A stretch of DNA of 64,000 bases from NCBI RefSeq assembly GCF_009831765.1, contig NZ_WSSB01000008.1, positions 103,552-167,551 of the forward strand, in the 5' to 3' direction. This document shows, one piece after another, positions 7,282 to 16,099 of this stretch. The DNA is from Craterilacuibacter sinensis (GTDB taxonomy: Bacteria > Pseudomonadota > Gammaproteobacteria > Burkholderiales > Chromobacteriaceae). The position numbers were made by a program, and so were the translations under genes. The notes beneath the pieces were generated by a model. The model was not told where the DNA came from. It saw only the letters and a list, made by a program, of their open reading frames with translations, and made no database searches. Position 1 is the stretch's first letter. Every line of letters begins with the position of its first letter.

Positions 7282-8283
7282 TTAGGCAGGAACGGTCATC
7301 TCCCCCACCCAGTCCTGCTGCAAATAGGCCCGCCGCTGCTCAGCCGTCAAAGGCATGGAGGCCAATACCGTCAATTTGGCCAGCGCAGCCTCCGGCGTCA
7401 TATCCAGCCCCGGCAAGGCACCGGCCTGTGCCAATGGCTGACTGGCAGCATACGCGCCAATTTCTACCGATCCTTTTTGTACCTGAGTCAGGTTCAGCAC
7501 CGGCAAACCGCGCGCGCTCGCCGAAGCGACGCCGGCCAGCAACGCGGCATCTGCCGGTGCATTGCCATTACCGTAGCTCATCAATATCGCGCCATGATGC
7601 TCGCCTTGCAGCAAGACGCCAAAACCGGCGGCTGCCGCACCCGGCATCAGCATCAGCGGCAGGATGTTGACCCGCTCATCCAGAGGCTGCGCATGAAAAT
7701 CGCCCTGTACCTGACGCCACAGCGCACGCTGCCACTGAACATGAATACCGAAGTGCGCCAGCGGCGCGGCATTCGGGCTGGCAAAGCCGGCAAAGCTGGC
7801 CGCATCGACCTTGCGCGCCCGGCAACCGCGTAGCAGCACACGATCAAATGCCAGCACGACCTCATGCAACCCCTCCTGACAAGCAGCCTCAAAAGCATCG
7901 GCCAGATTGCCCCAGCCATCGCTTCGGGCATGCACCAAGGGCAATTGCGAGCCGGTAATCACCACCGGTTTGGCCAGCCCCTGCAAGGCAAAGGCCAGTA
8001 CGCTGGCGGTGTAAGCCATGGTGTCGGTGCCATGGATAATCACAAAACCATCGTAAGCATGGTAATGGCAAGCAATATCGCCGATCAGGCGGTTCCAGTT
8101 AGCCAGCGTGATCGCCGACGAGTCTATCAGTTGCGGATACTCGATCAGCTCGAAATCCATTTGCTCGCTACGAAAGCGCTCCAGCAGGCGTGGCAACAGC
8201 CCCGGCACAGGCGCAAGACCCGCGGGCGTGTGATCCATGCCGATGGTGCCACCGCTGTAGAGGACAAGGATGCGTTTGGACAT
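7282..8283 (-). CDS. ansA: L-asparaginase, type I (cytoplasmic)
   Basis: Hydrolyses asparagine to aspartate and ammonia. The 333-residue protein has both catalytic signatures: YSGGTIG (Thr in residues 11-15) and IIHGTDTM (84-89). It has no signal peptide, which fits the low-affinity cytoplasmic type I enzyme rather than periplasmic type II. The gene is preceded by the symporter gene in the same direction, but a terminator separates them (8326-8353). The amino-acid link with the upstream transporter is only suggestive. Confidence 0.92.
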   Translation of the reverse strand: MSKRILVLYSGGTIGMDHTPAGLAPVPGLLPRLLERFRSEQMDFELIEYPQLIDSSAITLANWNRLIGDIACHYHAYDGFVIIHGTDTMAYTASVLAFALQGLAKPVVITGSQLPLVHARSDGWGNLADAFEAACQEGLHEVVLAFDRVLLRGCRARKVDAASFAGFASPNAAPLAHFGIHVQWQRALWRQVQGDFHAQPLDERVNILPLMLMPGAAAAGFGVLLQGEHHGAILMSYGNGNAPADAALLAGVASASARGLPVLNLTQVQKGSVEIGAYAASQPLAQAGALPGLDMTPEAALAKLTVLASMPLTAEQRRAYLQQDWVGEMTVPA

Positions 8284-8325
8284 GGTGTTTTCCAGAAGTG
8301 ATGAACAGGCAAAATCTTAAAACAA

Positions 8326-8353
8326 AAGGCGCCCCCACCGAAGGGGACGCCTT
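8326..8353 (-). terminator. Terminator after the sodium symporter gene
   Basis: Minus-strand hairpin AAGGCG-CCCC...GGGG-CGCCTT followed by TTGTTTT, between the symporter stop (8389) and the ansA start. Confidence 0.85.
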
Positions 8354-8388
8354 GTCCGCGCACGCCAAAGCCTTGGCCTCAGCCGCCT

Positions 8389-9714
8389 TTACAAGCCATT
8401 AACCAGTACAAAACCGATCAGGGCCGGCGCAATATAACGGCAAGTCAGCTTCATCGCCGGCAGCCATAAAGCGCTGCTACGGGTTCCCACCGCCAGTTGG
8501 ACCTCAATCTGAGGCCAGATTTTCCAGCCAGCCAGCAAGGCCAGCAGCACACCGCCCAGCGGCATCAGCACATTGGAGGTGGCATAATCCAGCAAATCGA
8601 ACACACCTTTACCAAACAGGGTGTACTCGCTCCAGATGCCCAGCGACAAAGAAGCAGGCACCCCCAACACAAACATCAGCGAAGCCATCAGCAAGGCCGC
8701 CTGTACACGGCGCATATGGAACTCGTCGATCATAAAGCTGGTCACCACCTCCATCAGCGACACCGCCGAGGTCAGAGCGGCTACCAGCAGCAGCACGAAG
8801 AACACCACCGCAAACAGTTGCCCGCCTACCATCTTGGCAAACACCGCCGGCATGGTGATAAAGGTCAAACCGGGGCCCGCCGAAGGGTCAAAACCGAAGG
8901 CAAATACGGCTGGCAGCACCATCAAGCCCGCCAGCAGGCACACCACGGTCGTCAGCAAAACCACCCAAGCTGCAGAACCCGGAATCGAGGTGTCTTTTTC
9001 TACGTAAGAGCCATAGGTAATCATCGCCCCCATACCCAGCGACAACGAGAAGAAAGCCAACCCCAGCGCATCGATAATCGTTTTGGCACTGACTTTGGAA
9101 AAATCGGGATCAAGGAAATAAGCCACGCCATCCAGGGCACCCGGCAAAAACAAGCCACGCACAATCAACACCAGCATCATCACGAACAGGGCCGGCATCA
9201 GGAATTTGGACAGGTTTTCGATACCCTTTTGCACGCCGCCCAACACCACACCGACAGTCAAGGCCATAAAGGCTGCGTGATAGAACAGGGGCTCACTCGG
9301 GCTGGAAATAAAGCCAGTAAAAATCCCGCCCAGCACTTTGGCATCACTACTGATAATCTCGCCGCCTATGGATTTGGCGATATAGGCTATCGTCCAGCCA
9401 CCGACCACACTATAGAACGACAAGATCAGAAAGCCGACCAGCACCCCCATATAACCGACCAGCGCCCAGTGCTTGCCGCCCATCTTGCGAAAAGCCCCGA
9501 CTGCGCTTGAATGGGCGGCGCGACCTAGCGCCATCTCCGCCATCATCATCACGATGCCCAGCGTAAACACGAAACCGATAAAAATCAGCAGGAATGCCCC
9601 GCCACCGTTTTGCGAAGCGACGTAAGGAAACTTCCAGATGGCACCCAGGCCAATCGCCGAACCGGCAGCAGCAAGTATGAATCCGAGGCGGGAGCCCCAT
9701 TGTGATCTGGCCAT
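8389..9714 (-). CDS. Sodium-dependent transporter, neurotransmitter:sodium symporter family
   Basis: A membrane carrier of the NSS (LeuT-like) family; prokaryotic members import amino acids or related amines with sodium. The protein of 441 residues starts with the conserved W-x-SRLGFILAAAGSAIGLGAIWKFPY first helix (unwound GSAIGLG substrate/sodium site) and shows about 11 hydrophobic helices, as in TnaT-like shorter bacterial members. The ATG at 9714 is used rather than a TTG two codons upstream because it is 7 bases from AGAGA. A long leader precedes it, with a promoter and a palindromic operator near 9972-10021. Substrate unknown. Confidence 0.9.
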   Translation of the reverse strand: MARSQWGSRLGFILAAAGSAIGLGAIWKFPYVASQNGGGAFLLIFIGFVFTLGIVMMMAEMALGRAAHSSAVGAFRKMGGKHWALVGYMGVLVGFLILSFYSVVGGWTIAYIAKSIGGEIISSDAKVLGGIFTGFISSPSEPLFYHAAFMALTVGVVLGGVQKGIENLSKFLMPALFVMMLVLIVRGLFLPGALDGVAYFLDPDFSKVSAKTIIDALGLAFFSLSLGMGAMITYGSYVEKDTSIPGSAAWVVLLTTVVCLLAGLMVLPAVFAFGFDPSAGPGLTFITMPAVFAKMVGGQLFAVVFFVLLLVAALTSAVSLMEVVTSFMIDEFHMRRVQAALLMASLMFVLGVPASLSLGIWSEYTLFGKGVFDLLDYATSNVLMPLGGVLLALLAGWKIWPQIEVQLAVGTRSSALWLPAMKLTCRYIAPALIGFVLVNGL

Positions 9715-9971
9715 GATCAATTCTCTTTAATTATTCGGACAATAACGACTTCCACGCAAAAATCTGCATGGACCAGGCTGTTTGCAAATGCAGAACATCG
9801 AGGCAGGTGCCGGCAGACGGATTGCGTCTGACATGGTCGACCACGTGAAGGAGACATCTTGAGCCGGCTAAAACAGCCGGGTCAGAGTCCATCGGGAAAT
9901 AAGCTTGCCACCGGGTATGGCGCAAGGATTAAACATGCGAGCCAGATGATGACTACCAGCATGCCCCGCTT
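9715..9971 (-). promoter_or_regulatory. Long structured 5' leader of the symporter gene (candidate cis-regulatory RNA)
   Basis: About 260 nt of predicted untranslated leader. It contains three clear hairpins: CCGGCT-GTTTT-AGCCGG (9864-9880), CAGACG-CAATC-CGTCTG (9814-9830), and CTGCAT...ATGCAG (9764-9793). A 22-codon upstream ORF (9868-9936, ATG to TAG) ends in the loop of the first hairpin but lacks a good ribosome site. No known riboswitch class was recognised. Confidence 0.4.
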
Positions 9972-10021
9972 TGTATACGATATACATGATTACAAATTAC
10001 CACGTCCAAGCGCGAGGTCAA
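9972..10021 (-). promoter_or_regulatory. Sigma-70 promoter with overlapping GntR-like palindrome
   Basis: Minus strand: -35 TTGACC (10016-10021), 16-bp spacer, -10 TAATTT (9994-9999). The perfect interrupted palindrome TGTATA-TCG-TATACA (9972-9986) covers the expected start of transcription. TGTATAC-type palindromes are typical operators of FCD-subfamily GntR repressors. No GntR gene is nearby. Confidence 0.55.
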
Positions 10022-10152
10022 GAGGGGAAGGGCATTTATCGATTGAAATTGGAAAATTATTAGCCTTAACTGCCGCAAAAAAAATAAATCCTTATAGCAT
10101 ATTGCGCGCAACCGTACAAAACTGCTCCATTTAAAAAAACATTGCCACTTTC

Positions 10153-10181
10153 TTGCGAAAGACGGCCATTTTTCATACAAT
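10153..10181 (+). promoter_or_regulatory. Sigma-70 promoter of tRNA-Gly
   Basis: TTGCGA (10153-10158), 17-bp spacer, TACAAT (10176-10181), about 14 bp before the tRNA 5' end. Confidence 0.85.
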
Positions 10182-10195
10182 GCTCACTTCGCAGT

Positions 10196-10269
10196 GCGGG
10201 TGTAGCTCAATGGTAGAGCAGAAGCTTCCCAAGCTTACGACGAGGGTTCGATTCCCTTCACCCGCTCCA
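10196..10269 (+). tRNA. tRNA-Gly (anticodon CCC)
   Basis: A complete 74-base cloverleaf. Acceptor stem GCGGGTG/CACCCGC, D-arm GCTC...GAGC, anticodon stem GAAGC/GCTTA with loop TTCCCAA giving anticodon CCC, T-arm GAGGG-TTCGATT-CCCTT, and discriminator T with encoded CCA. It reads GGG glycine codons. Confidence 0.96.
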
Positions 10270-10306
10270 GCATATTTTCTTCCGCGCCTATCTAGACCGA
10301 CTCAGC

Positions 10307-12466
10307 ATGAAGTTAAACTCTGGCCGGCTCTGGCTAAAAACATTTGTCTACGGTGCATTCACGCTGTGTGTTCTGTCTGCATGCGCCCTCATCCTGTTTT
10401 ATCAGCGCTTTGATGCGCAGTCGGTGCGGCACAATATCGTCCATGAATTCGCCCAGCGTGGCTTCGATGCCGAAATAAACGGCAGCATTTCCCCCCATTT
10501 TTTCCCCTACCCTGGCCTGGATATAGAACGCATTGCCGTTTACCCCGCCGGCACGCGCAGTGCTTTACTCACGCTGGACAAGCTCGACATTGATCTGGCG
10601 TGGTGGCCTCTGCTGCAAAAGCAATATGAATTACGCCGCCTCGCCGCCGATGGCATGACACTCAAGCTGAGGCAGCAAAGCGATGGCAGGCTCAACATCG
10701 CCGGATTGCTACAAAAAAACCAGACGACCTCGCTCAAGCTTCAGCTTGATCGCTTTGCGCTACGTAATACCAATATCGACTTCCAGGATGAAATCAGCGG
10801 CCATACAGCGGCGCTCAGGGATACTCAGCTTGAACTGGTCGACATGACATCCGCTGCCCACCTGCAACTGGACGGCAAACTGTTTGAGGGCAAGCGCGAA
10901 TTCAAACTTGCCCTGTCTGCGCCCTACCGCATTAGCAGTAACAAAATAACGTCACACGACATCAGCGCCATACTCACCGGCAGCGGGCGCAATACCGGCA
11001 CATCGCTCAGGGTCACAGGCAATCTGGATATCAATACCGCCACCTTGCAAACCACAGCCAAGGCACTGCAAATCAAGCTGGACAGCACTCAACCCAAGCT
11101 ACAACTCGAGGCCAGCATTCCTCACGCCAGCGCCAACCCGGCAGAAGTCCTCATTCCACATGCCACCGGCGCGGGCGAGTTCAGCTATGCCCAAACCCGT
11201 TACCGCTTCAATAGCGTGCTAGATCAGCTCAAACTCACCCCGGCCGGACTTTATGCGACACAAATCAGTAGCGAGCTGATTTCCTCGCAGGGCCCACACT
11301 CCATCAAGATCAAGCTGTCGGCACCACTGCAGCTGGCAGGACTCAACACCTTGCGCATGGATCCATTAAAGCTGGATGCCCGCCTAATTACACCAGTCTT
11401 GCCGCGCGGCCAGCTTTTCGCCGCACTGGATGGCACACTGAGTGGCGAACTGGACAGTAGCCGGCTCACGCTACGGGTCGCCGGCAAGCTGGATGGCACT
11501 CGTCTGGCCCTTGCGCTGGACCAGACCGGTTTTCTTGATCCACACCACGAGGCAGCCCTCTCTATCGACCAGCTTGACCTGAACCGCTACCTGCCTGAAA
11601 CCAAACCCGAGCAGGCTGTCGCCCTATTCCAGAACACGGCACCGCTGCAACTGGACTGGATGGACTTTTTGCACCTGAAAGGCAAGGTGGATATCGGCGA
11701 ACTCAATATGGGGCGTTTTCGCGTACGCGACATCAATGCCCATGTAGAGGCCGACCGCAACGCTTTTGCCGTCGACAATCTGTCGGCCAGCATTTACGAA
11801 GGCAAACTCAGTGGCAGCGCCAGACTGCAACGCGGCAAGGATGCCACGCTCTCGCTCAAGCAGCAGCTGCACGGCATGCATATCCGCCCGCTATTGCTTG
11901 ACCTGTTCAACTTCAGCCGCATCGAAGGCAAGGGCAGCGGCGAAGTCAACCTGGTCGCCCACGGCAAGTCACTGGCCGGACTGCGCGACACACTCACCGG
12001 GCAAGCCAGCGTCAAACTGGCACAAGGCGCTCTGACCGGCATTGATCTGGTCGCAGCGCTGAAAAACCTGCCGGCAGAACTCAAGGACTGGAGCGCCACC
12101 TCGCTGGCTACCGATCAGAAACAGAAAACCACCTTCCAGTCTTTGTCGGCCAGCTTCGATCTGGACAACGGCATTGCGCGCAATCAGGATCTGCAACTGG
12201 CTTCACAGCTGGTTAATGTGCATGGCAACGGCAAGCTCGATTTACCGCAAAGCATTATTGACTATACGCTGGATGTCAAAGCCAACCCGCGCTCGTTCAA
12301 ACAGCTAGGCGGAGTCAATGTGCCGCTGAAAATTACCGGCCAGATCAACGCGCCCATCTATGCGCTGGACTTCAATGCCATGGTCAAGGGAAAAACAAGC
12401 CCCGGCGAAAAACAGCAGGCACTGAAGCAGGAATTGAAAAAACAGATCACGACCATCCTGCCGTGA
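10307..12466 (+). CDS. AsmA family protein
   Basis: 719 residues with an N-terminal membrane anchor (about 10-30, LWLKTFVYGAFTLCVLSACALILFY) and a large periplasmic part rich in beta strands. The AsmA N-terminal pattern (FAQRGFDAEINGSISPHFFPYPGLDIERI, then a leucine-rich repeat-like series) and the C-terminal AsmA/AsmA-like region (GSGEVNLVAHGKSLAGLRDTLTGQASVKLAQGALTGIDL) are present. AsmA-type proteins belong to the chorein-like bridge group implicated in phospholipid transport to the outer membrane. The gene starts 37 bp after the tRNA and may share its transcript. Confidence 0.9.
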   Translation: MKLNSGRLWLKTFVYGAFTLCVLSACALILFYQRFDAQSVRHNIVHEFAQRGFDAEINGSISPHFFPYPGLDIERIAVYPAGTRSALLTLDKLDIDLAWWPLLQKQYELRRLAADGMTLKLRQQSDGRLNIAGLLQKNQTTSLKLQLDRFALRNTNIDFQDEISGHTAALRDTQLELVDMTSAAHLQLDGKLFEGKREFKLALSAPYRISSNKITSHDISAILTGSGRNTGTSLRVTGNLDINTATLQTTAKALQIKLDSTQPKLQLEASIPHASANPAEVLIPHATGAGEFSYAQTRYRFNSVLDQLKLTPAGLYATQISSELISSQGPHSIKIKLSAPLQLAGLNTLRMDPLKLDARLITPVLPRGQLFAALDGTLSGELDSSRLTLRVAGKLDGTRLALALDQTGFLDPHHEAALSIDQLDLNRYLPETKPEQAVALFQNTAPLQLDWMDFLHLKGKVDIGELNMGRFRVRDINAHVEADRNAFAVDNLSASIYEGKLSGSARLQRGKDATLSLKQQLHGMHIRPLLLDLFNFSRIEGKGSGEVNLVAHGKSLAGLRDTLTGQASVKLAQGALTGIDLVAALKNLPAELKDWSATSLATDQKQKTTFQSLSASFDLDNGIARNQDLQLASQLVNVHGNGKLDLPQSIIDYTLDVKANPRSFKQLGGVNVPLKITGQINAPIYALDFNAMVKGKTSPGEKQQALKQELKKQITTILP

Positions 12467-12474
12467 CACAAACA

Positions 12475-12503
12475 GGAAAGCGGGTAAACTCCTCCCGCTT
12501 TCC
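12475..12503 (+). terminator. Hairpin between convergent AsmA and antiporter genes
   Basis: 10-bp stem GGAAAGCGGG/CCCGCTTTCC just after the AsmA stop. There is no T-run on the plus strand, so termination is less certain. Confidence 0.5.
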
Positions 12504-12523
12504 GGCCCTACGCTTGCGCTGGC

Positions 12524-14500
12524 CTAGTCTGCATCTCCTTGCAGCAAAAAGCTCTCGGCCGAAGCCAGCTGATCAGAGCGCCCCAACAGCACAACCACAT
12601 CATCCTCTTCCAGCACAAAATCATTACTCAGATCAGAGCGTTTGAATTGACGACGCCGTACCGTCTTAACCTCGACCCCAAGCGCCACCAGATTCAGCTC
12701 CCCCAGACGCTTCCCCACCGCATAGGCATCCGCCACCAAACGGACACTTTCCAGCCGCAACTGCTGGCCCTCATCCCCGACCGCAACCTCATCCCCCAGC
12801 CCGCGAAAAAAGCCGCGAAACAGGCCGTAGCGCGCTTCACGCACGGTGCGGATACGGCGCAACACCCGGCTCACCGGCACGCCCATGACCATCAAGGCCT
12901 GGGATGCCAGCATCAGGCTACCCTCCATCACCTCGGCCACCACCTCATCGGCACCAGCGGCGCGCAAGCGCTCGATATCGCTATCATCTATGGTGCGCAC
13001 AATAACCGGCAAATTGGGCTTGAGCTGCTGCACGGTTTCGATAATGCGCTCGGCGGCATGCGTGTCGGCAAAGGTAATCACCACCACACGGGCGCGCTGA
13101 ATACCGGCAGCGCCCAGCACCTCCTTACGGGCGGCATCACCAAACACCACAGGGTCTCCGGCGGCACTGGCTTCCTGTACCCGCTCAGGATCCAGATCCA
13201 GCGCAAAAAACGGCACATCCTCGGCCTCAAGCAGGCGTGCCAGCGCCTGACCACTGCGGCCATAGCCGCAAATCAGCACATGCTCGGACTTGCTCATGCT
13301 CTGCACAAAGACCTGGTGCAGATCCAGCGACTGCAGCATCCAGTCGTTGCGGATCAAGCGCCGGGTAATCGCGTCGGCGTACTGGATCAAAAAAGGCGCA
13401 ATCAGCATCGAGAGAATAATGGCCGCCAATGCCGCCTGCACGGAAACCAGCGGCACCAGCGCCAGATTACTGGCCAGCGCCAACAAGACAAAACCGAATT
13501 CACCGCCCTGCGCCAGTGCCAGTGCGCCTTTAAGTGCATCATTGCTGCGCAGGCCAAAAGCACGACCGATAGCAAACACAATCGCCAGCTTCAAAGGCAG
13601 CAGCAGGCACAGCATCACCAGCACTTCATCCCAGCGCTGGAACAGCACCGGCAACTCCAGCTTCATGCCGACGGTGATAAAAAAGAATCCTAGCAAGATG
13701 TCGCGAAACGGACGGATATCCTCTTCCACCTGAAAGCGGTATTTGGTTTCCGAAATCAGCATGCCGGCAACAAAAGCGCCCAGCGCCAGCGACAGGCCGG
13801 ACAGCTCGGTCAGCCAGGCAATGCCCAGCGTCACCAGCAGCACATTAATCATAAACAGCTCACCCGAACGCTGGCGGGCAACAACATGAAACCATGGCCG
13901 CAGCAGGCGCGGACCAAAGAAAAACAGCAAGGACATCACCACCACCACCTTGACGCCGGCCAGCGCCAGATCCATCAGCAGCGTATCCGAGCCGCCGGCA
14001 AAAGCCGGCAGCAGAATCAAGAGTGGCACGACGGCAATATCCTGAAACAGCAACACGCCCATCGCCAGCTGGCCATGCGCCTGATTCAGCTCAAGTCGCT
14101 CGGTCAGCAGCTTGCTGACGATTGCCGTTGACGACATGGCTAGCGCCCCGCCGATAGCGAAACCGGCCAGTGGGTTATCGCTCAGGACCCACACCCCGCC
14201 CATAATCAGCAACAACGTCACCACCACCTGCGCCAAACCGACACCGAACACCAGCCGGCGCATGGCATTGAGCTTGGGCAAGGAGAACTCCAGCCCGATG
14301 GAAAACATCATGAATACAATGCCTATCTCACCCAGAAACTGGGTTTCCTCCCCATCCGGCACCAGCGCCAGCACACTGGGGCCGGCAATAAAACCAACCA
14401 CCAGATAGCCCAGCATGGGTGGCACCTTGACGCTACGGCACAAGGTGACGGCCAGCACGGCACAGAGAAGAACCAGCACGATAGGAGCAAGAGAATGCAT
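12524..14500 (-). CDS. CPA2 family cation:proton antiporter with TrkA-N and TrkA-C domains (KefB/YbaL type)
   Basis: 658 residues. The first 380 form about 12 membrane helices of the Na/H exchanger fold (FIAGPSVLAL, then ALAMSSTAIVSKLL and LAQGGEFGFVL, typical KefBC motifs). Residues about 410-530 are a Rossmann TrkA-N domain with GYGRSGQALARLL, and the last 80 are a TrkA-C domain. Such proteins export potassium or sodium in exchange for protons, gated by nucleotides or redox state. It is convergent with the AsmA gene and divergent from kdsD, the same neighbour as in several betaproteobacterial genomes. Confidence 0.9.
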   Translation of the reverse strand: MHSLAPIVLVLLCAVLAVTLCRSVKVPPMLGYLVVGFIAGPSVLALVPDGEETQFLGEIGIVFMMFSIGLEFSLPKLNAMRRLVFGVGLAQVVVTLLLIMGGVWVLSDNPLAGFAIGGALAMSSTAIVSKLLTERLELNQAHGQLAMGVLLFQDIAVVPLLILLPAFAGGSDTLLMDLALAGVKVVVVMSLLFFFGPRLLRPWFHVVARQRSGELFMINVLLVTLGIAWLTELSGLSLALGAFVAGMLISETKYRFQVEEDIRPFRDILLGFFFITVGMKLELPVLFQRWDEVLVMLCLLLPLKLAIVFAIGRAFGLRSNDALKGALALAQGGEFGFVLLALASNLALVPLVSVQAALAAIILSMLIAPFLIQYADAITRRLIRNDWMLQSLDLHQVFVQSMSKSEHVLICGYGRSGQALARLLEAEDVPFFALDLDPERVQEASAAGDPVVFGDAARKEVLGAAGIQRARVVVITFADTHAAERIIETVQQLKPNLPVIVRTIDDSDIERLRAAGADEVVAEVMEGSLMLASQALMVMGVPVSRVLRRIRTVREARYGLFRGFFRGLGDEVAVGDEGQQLRLESVRLVADAYAVGKRLGELNLVALGVEVKTVRRRQFKRSDLSNDFVLEEDDVVVLLGRSDQLASAESFLLQGDAD

Positions 14501-14568
14501 CAGGCAATAATTTCCTAGTTCAGGGTTTGAAATCCGTACAGACAGGTGCAGGAAGGCCGATTATAAGC

Positions 14569-14577
14569 TGATATACT
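14569..14577 (+). promoter_or_regulatory. Possible extended -10 promoter of the kdsD operon
   Basis: TGATATACT fits an extended -10 (TGnTATAAT-like). The expected transcription start is 1-3 bases before the kdsD ATG (14586), which would make the transcript nearly leaderless. No good -35 element is seen. Confidence 0.35.
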
Positions 14578-14585
14578 GCGCGACT

Positions 14586-15566
14586 ATGGAACAAGCGCAC
14601 ATACAAAACCGTCTGGAACTGGCACGCGACGTCCTTCGCATAGAAGCCGATGCCATACTTAAGCTGGCAGATCGCCTCAATGGCGAGTTTATGGCGGCCA
14701 TCGACATCTTGCTCGCCTGCAGTGGCCGCGTCGTCATTACCGGTATCGGCAAGTCCGGCCATATTGCCGGCAAAATTGCAGCCACCATGGCCAGCACCGG
14801 CACGCCCGCCTTCTTTGTCCATCCGGCCGAAGCGGCACATGGCGACTTGGGCATGATTACCGATAAAGACGTGCTGATCGCCCTGTCCAACTCGGGCGAA
14901 AGCGATGAAGTGATCGCGCTTTTGCCTGCGCTCAAGCGCAAAGGGGTCGCGCTGATTGCCATTACCGGCCGCCCAGGCTCGACACTGGCACGCGAGGCCG
15001 ATATCCACCTGGATGCCACGGTAGAAAAAGAAGCCTGCCCGCTTGGGCTGGCGCCGACTGCCAGCACCACGGCAGCATTGGCACTGGGCGACGCGCTGGC
15101 CGTGACCTTGCTGGACGCGCGCAACTTCCGGCAGGAAGACTTTGCCCTGTCCCATCCGGGCGGCAGCCTGGGGCGGCGCCTGCTGGTTCACGTTGCCGAC
15201 ATCATGCACGCGGGGGATGACTTCCCTGCAGTTAAAGCCGGCACCCCGCTCAAGCACGCCTTGCTGGAGATGTCACGCAAGGGGCTGGGCATGACGGCGG
15301 TACTGGATGAGACACAGCGACTGGCCGGCATCTATACCGATGGCGACCTGCGCAGAACGCTGGATAAAAGTGAAAATCTGGCTGGCCTGGTGATAGATGA
15401 AGTCATGAACCGCTCGCCGCGTACCATCGCCGCGACGCGACTGGCCGCCGAGGCAGTCAAGCTGATGGAAACATACAAGATCAATGGCCTGATCGTCACC
15501 GATGAGGCCGGCCATGCCATAGGCGCACTCAATCTGCACGATTTGATGCGCGCAGGCATCGTCTGA
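14586..15566 (+). CDS. kdsD: Arabinose-5-phosphate isomerase KdsD
   Basis: Converts ribulose 5-phosphate to arabinose 5-phosphate, the first step toward Kdo of lipopolysaccharide. The 326-residue protein has an N-terminal SIS sugar-isomerase domain (GIGKSGHIAGK and SNSGESDEV motifs) and two C-terminal CBS domains (from about residue 200). No ribosome site is visible ahead of the ATG. It begins the plus-strand series kdsD-kdsC-lptC-lptA-lptB-rpoN, with only 8 bp before kdsC. Confidence 0.96.
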   Translation: MEQAHIQNRLELARDVLRIEADAILKLADRLNGEFMAAIDILLACSGRVVITGIGKSGHIAGKIAATMASTGTPAFFVHPAEAAHGDLGMITDKDVLIALSNSGESDEVIALLPALKRKGVALIAITGRPGSTLAREADIHLDATVEKEACPLGLAPTASTTAALALGDALAVTLLDARNFRQEDFALSHPGGSLGRRLLVHVADIMHAGDDFPAVKAGTPLKHALLEMSRKGLGMTAVLDETQRLAGIYTDGDLRRTLDKSENLAGLVIDEVMNRSPRTIAATRLAAEAVKLMETYKINGLIVTDEAGHAIGALNLHDLMRAGIV

Positions 15567-15574
15567 AAGACAGC

Positions 15575-16099
15575 ATGCATACACCACAAGAATACGCCCG
15601 CAGGGTCAAGCTACTGATACTGGACGTCGATGGCGTCATGACCGATGGGCGCATCTACTACAACGCCCAAGGCGAAGAGTCCAAATCCTTCTATGTACAG
15701 GACGGCCTTGGCCTGAAGCTATTGCAAAGCACCGGCGTCAAACTCGCCATTATTTCCGGCCGTGCCGATGCCTGCGTCGAGCACCGCGCCCGCGCGCTGG
15801 GCTTTGACTATTATTTTGCCGGCGTCAGCAACAAGCAACTGGCCCTTGACGAATTGATGGCACAAAGCGGCCTGAGTCCGGACGACTGTGCCTTTGTCGG
15901 CGACGACATCATTGACCTGCCGGTCTTGCGCCGCGTCGCCTTTCCGGTCGTGGTTCCGGCAGCGCCGGATCGCGTGCAGCAATATGCACGCTATATTACC
16001 GGCGCCAGCGGCGGACAAGGTGCAGTGCGCGAGGTGTGCGAACTGATCATGCAGGCGCAAGGCACATTTGACACTGCCATCGCGAAATATCTGCTATGA
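15575..16099 (+). CDS. kdsC: 3-deoxy-D-manno-octulosonate 8-phosphate phosphatase KdsC
   Basis: HAD-family phosphatase of 174 residues that releases Kdo from Kdo 8-phosphate. The nucleophile motif ILDVDGVMTDGR is at residues 15-26, with the later IISGR and FVGDDIIDLPVL motifs. It lacks a cap domain, as expected for the tetrameric C0-type KdsC. Its stop overlaps the lptC start by 4 bp. Confidence 0.95.
   Translation: MHTPQEYARRVKLLILDVDGVMTDGRIYYNAQGEESKSFYVQDGLGLKLLQSTGVKLAIISGRADACVEHRARALGFDYYFAGVSNKQLALDELMAQSGLSPDDCAFVGDDIIDLPVLRRVAFPVVVPAAPDRVQQYARYITGASGGQGAVREVCELIMQAQGTFDTAIAKYLL

Noticed and set aside
8497-9510. 337-residue open frame on the plus strand
   Set aside because: Lies antisense to the symporter gene; His/Gln-rich low-complexity translation typical of shadow frames in G+C-rich DNA, without a ribosome site or family match.
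9731-9925. 64-residue minus-strand frame in the symporter leader
   Set aside because: No ribosome site, no family; the stretch is better explained as a structured leader.
10153-10413. 86-residue plus-strand frame over the tRNA gene
   Set aside because: It runs through the tRNA-Gly gene and its promoter, which are better supported.
12539-13693. 384-residue plus-strand open frame
   Set aside because: Antisense to the cation/proton antiporter; composition (many His, Gln) is that of a shadow frame.
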